From: Alistipes sp.
GTDB taxonomy: Bacteria > Bacteroidota > Bacteroidia > Bacteroidales > Rikenellaceae
Assembly: GCA_017934845.1 (NCBI GenBank)
Contig: JAGBIR010000044.1
Location: 1 to 7,038, forward strand
Direction: 5' to 3'
Length of the DNA stretch: 7,038 bases
The position numbers and the translations under genes were made by a program. Shown piece by piece: positions 5,573-7,038 of this stretch (position 1 is the first letter of the stretch; every line of letters starts with the position of its first letter). Under the pieces are notes generated by a model. It was given only the letters and a program-made list of their open reading frames with translations, did not search any database and had not been told where the DNA came from.

Positions 5573-6052
5573 CTATCGCATGCGCTTTGTCTTACCCGAA
5601 AAGCTCTCACACTCAAGGGCTAAAACAGCCGTACGGTGCTTCGAGCGGGCAATGGCGGCATCGCCCTCGGTGGCATACTTGGGCGAGTATTTTGCTACCA
5701 GCGAGCGCAGAGCCTCGACACGCTCATCATCCCCCTCGACAACTCGCACACGGCCCTTGACCACCACAGACTCATACTCCGAGGTAAACTCCTCGGCCAC
5801 AACCCTTACATCGCCCACGACGCAGAACGTAGCGCGGCAATCGGCCTCGATGGCGCGTAGCTTACGCCCCTGCATAGCCGAGTGGAAGTAGATTGTAGAG
5901 CCTCGCAGCACGAAGTTCAGCGGCACACCATAGCCACCCTCCGAAGTTGCAAGGGCAAGGAATCCGTAGGCTGCAGTTTGCAGCAGCTCAATGGCGCGGC
6001 ACTCCTCGAGCAGGCGATCCTGACGGCGTACCGCAGAGCAGTCGTAGAGCAT
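5573..6052 (-). CDS. NimA-like / pyridoxamine 5'-phosphate oxidase-family flavin-fold protein
   Basis: The 159-residue cytosolic protein has the split beta-barrel pattern of the PNPOx-like family, closest in style to the 5-nitroimidazole-resistance-related group. RRQDR (9-13) matches the family opening near the N-terminus. It is followed by a helix ending near 27, GVPLNFVL (42-49), the strand IYFHSAMQGRK (54-64), TSEYESVVVKGRV (90-102) and the basic tail SGKTKR (152-157). Members usually bind FMN or a related cofactor and act as small reductases. Many chromosomal copies have no proven role, and this sequence alone does not show nitroimidazole resistance. There is no signal peptide or membrane segment. 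The start at 6052 lies two bases after the tsaB stop and gives a normal length, so the two genes are almost certainly cotranscribed. No intrinsic terminator is seen after its stop. Confidence 0.8.
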   Translation of the reverse strand: MLYDCSAVRRQDRLLEECRAIELLQTAAYGFLALATSEGGYGVPLNFVLRGSTIYFHSAMQGRKLRAIEADCRATFCVVGDVRVVAEEFTSEYESVVVKGRVRVVEGDDERVEALRSLVAKYSPKYATEGDAAIARSKHRTAVLALECESFSGKTKRMR

Positions 6053-6054
6053 CG

Positions 6055-6759
6055 TTAAAGGAGTTTTTTCTTTGAGGGTATAACAATAAAGTCCTTGAGG
6101 TAGAATGGCTCAAAATAGGCTATATCCTCCACCTCGCCAGCCTTCAGACGCTCCTCGGCAAGACGTGCCAGACCACGAGCCGAAGGGGTAACATTCACAT
6201 AGATGGCATCGGGCAGCACCTCGCGGCACTTGGCAGCTCCATTGCCAAAGATAACCATCTTGCGCTCCTTGCGCCACTCCGAGAAGCTCTCCTCGCCGAC
6301 AACCTCGGCCCTGACGTCGCACTGCGCAACACCCGACGACGAGAATACCTGCGCATAGACCTCCATACGTCGGGCATCGACCATTGGGCATAGCCACTTA
6401 TCATCGAGCGACTCAACGCCCAGAATACCCGCCTCGAAGTCCTCGCGGGCAACCTCCGTCATAGCGTCCAGCGACCCTACGGCAATGAGCGGAATCTGCA
6501 ATCCATAGCACAAGCCCTTGGCAAACGACACGCCGATACGCAGGCCCGTATATGAGCCGGGGCCTTTGCCTACGGCCACAGCGTCAAGTTCGTCGGGCAT
6601 AACATCCATCTCACGCAACAACTCATCAACAAAGACGCCCACCTTCTTGGCGTGGTCACGTCCTTCGGCACTCTCGCGCAGTGATATAAGCTCGCCATCG
6701 CGGGCAAGTCCCACCGAGCAGATGTCGGTGCCGGTCTCGATACACAATATTAGTGACAT
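6055..6759 (-). CDS. tsaB: tRNA threonylcarbamoyladenosine biosynthesis protein TsaB
   Basis: TsaB (YeaZ) is the scaffold partner of TsaD in the complex that transfers threonylcarbamoyl to A37 of tRNAs reading ANN codons. It acts in the cytoplasm and has an ASKHA fold. The protein has 234 residues, a usual length. The N-terminal strand LILCIETG (3-10) is the degenerate phosphate-binding loop of the family. The hallmark GPGSYTGLRIG (66-76) is intact, followed by a helix and IPLIAVGSLDAM (89-100). DARRMEVYA (128-136) matches the conserved DARR-EVY block. The C-terminal YFEPFYLKDF (215-224) and the lysine-rich tail are typical of Bacteroidetes TsaB. The ATG at 6759 gives the expected start with no extension. 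No clear promoter is seen in the repeat-rich region upstream. The downstream NimA-like gene follows after two bases. Confidence 0.95.
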   Translation of the reverse strand: MSLILCIETGTDICSVGLARDGELISLRESAEGRDHAKKVGVFVDELLREMDVMPDELDAVAVGKGPGSYTGLRIGVSFAKGLCYGLQIPLIAVGSLDAMTEVAREDFEAGILGVESLDDKWLCPMVDARRMEVYAQVFSSSGVAQCDVRAEVVGEESFSEWRKERKMVIFGNGAAKCREVLPDAIYVNVTPSARGLARLAEERLKAGEVEDIAYFEPFYLKDFIVIPSKKKLL

Positions 6760-6766
6760 ATATTTT

Positions 6767-6786
6767 TTAATTCAAAATTCTAAATT
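6767..6786 (+). repeat. AATTCAAAATT border word next to tsaB
   Basis: TTCAAAATTC with an AT-rich tail lies 10 bases upstream of the tsaB start and recurs at 6871-6887 with two differences over 17 bases. The two words bracket a hairpin module (6787-6870) like direct repeats at its ends. The AAAAAATATAT run between this word and the tsaB start may serve as an AT-rich leader. Confidence 0.55.
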
Positions 6787-6870
6787 ACGAGGAGTAAATC
6801 CTCGTTTCCTCCTCGCGGCTCGGCATAATCCAAGCAAGACTTGGCTTCTGCTCTCGCTCCGCAGCGTCGG
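6787..6870 (-). repeat. TATGCCGAGC hairpin module, second copy
   Basis: On the minus strand this 84-base module reads GCTGCGGAGCGAGAGCAG, a hairpin CCAAG/CTTGG (6844-6840 with 6834-6830), the linker TATGCCGAGC and then a 7-bp hairpin ACGAGGA/TCCTCGT around a 5-base loop (6805-6787). The linkers match the module at 3444-3520, while both stems have different sequences that still pair. It is flanked by near-identical TTCAAAATTC words. Confidence 0.65.
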
Positions 6871-6887
6871 TTCAAAATTCATAATTA
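6871..6887 (+). repeat. Second TTCAAAATTC border word
   Basis: This word is near-identical to 6771-6787 in the same orientation, at the other side of the hairpin module. A further TTCAAAATTC lies at 6951-6960, and an inverted form (CAATTTTGAATTC) at 6975-6987. Confidence 0.55.
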
Positions 6888-6890
6888 GTT

Positions 6891-6950
6891 GCTTACGCGG
6901 CGGTAATCTTCAACATAAAATTGTTTGGCTTACGCGGCGGTAATCTTCAA
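6891..6950. repeat. Pair of exact 23-bp direct repeats
   Basis: GCTTACGCGGCGGTAATC followed by TTCAA occurs identically at 6891-6913 and 6928-6950, separated by 14 AT-rich bases. A 17-base part of it, with one mismatch and reversed, is found at 3663-3679. No coding region explains it. Confidence 0.8.
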
Positions 6951-6996
6951 TTCAAAATTCACGTCCCGCAGGCTCAATTTTGAATTCCACAATGTC

Positions 6997-7038
6997 ATAC
7001 CCCCTCCCCTTCGGGACTCCCCCTATCTTAAGGGGAGA
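6997..7038 (-). repeat. Repeat element C, third copy of the ATACCCC element (truncated by window edge)
   Basis: The sequence from ATACCCCCTCCCC onward follows element B in the same orientation through the CTCCCCCTATCTTAAGGGGAGA hairpin, then leaves the window. Between the two blocks it has CCCTTCGGG, where B has CCCTAAAGGG and A (reversed) CCCTAACGGG. The loop bases vary while the flanking C and G runs stay paired. Confidence 0.7.

Noticed and set aside
6760..6790. Promoter directly upstream of tsaB
   Set aside because: The minus strand has TAGAATTTTG, in which the TA and TTTG are four rather than two bases apart, and no well-placed -33 box. The real promoter may lie beyond the window.

Overview
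The window looks like part of a chromosome from a gut-type Bacteroidales, possibly Alistipes or another Rikenellaceae. Three things point that way. Two promoters match the Bacteroidetes pattern (TTTG, about 20 bases, then TAnnTTTG). The genes lack Shine-Dalgarno sequences. The gene set pairs a GH78 rhamnosidase and a GH109 lipoprotein with typical Bacteroidales forms of TsaB and pyruvate phosphate dikinase. The genus is an inference from sequence style, not a database result.

All five recognisable genes lie on the minus strand. From right to left in coordinates, which is the direction of transcription, they are tsaB (6055-6759), a NimA-like flavin-fold protein (5573-6052, two bases after tsaB), an exported GH109 lipoprotein (4037-5458) with its own strong promoter and a clear intrinsic terminator, an exported GH78 alpha-L-rhamnosidase (548-3229), and the first 29 codons of pyruvate phosphate dikinase (1-89, running off the left edge) behind a textbook Bacteroidetes promoter. 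The two glycoside hydrolases suggest trimming of rhamnose- and GalNAc-bearing glycans. They are separately transcribed and no SusC/SusD pair is visible. tsaB serves tRNA t6A modification and ppdK serves central carbon metabolism.

The most unusual content is between the genes. Three intergenic stretches (about 285-545, 3395-3985 and 6765-7038) are packed with short modular repeats, nearly all of which can fold. The clearest case is a pair of 77-base units in opposite orientation (3679-3755 and 3809-3885). They have identical segment lengths and conserved linkers and loop ends, but their 10-bp stems differ at five positions, and every difference is compensated in the other arm. A sixth compensated pair lies in the outer stem. 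A tandem pair of small hairpins nearby (3913-3975) also shows compensatory change. Two further families recur across the window: an ATACCCC...GGGGTAT-ended element, with inverted copies flanking the rhamnosidase gene and a truncated third copy at the right edge, and a TATGCCGAGC-containing hairpin module. Most modules are bordered by AATTCAAAATT-type words. This looks like a genome-wide population of non-coding, structure-conserving elements. Their function and mobilising enzyme cannot be identified from this window.
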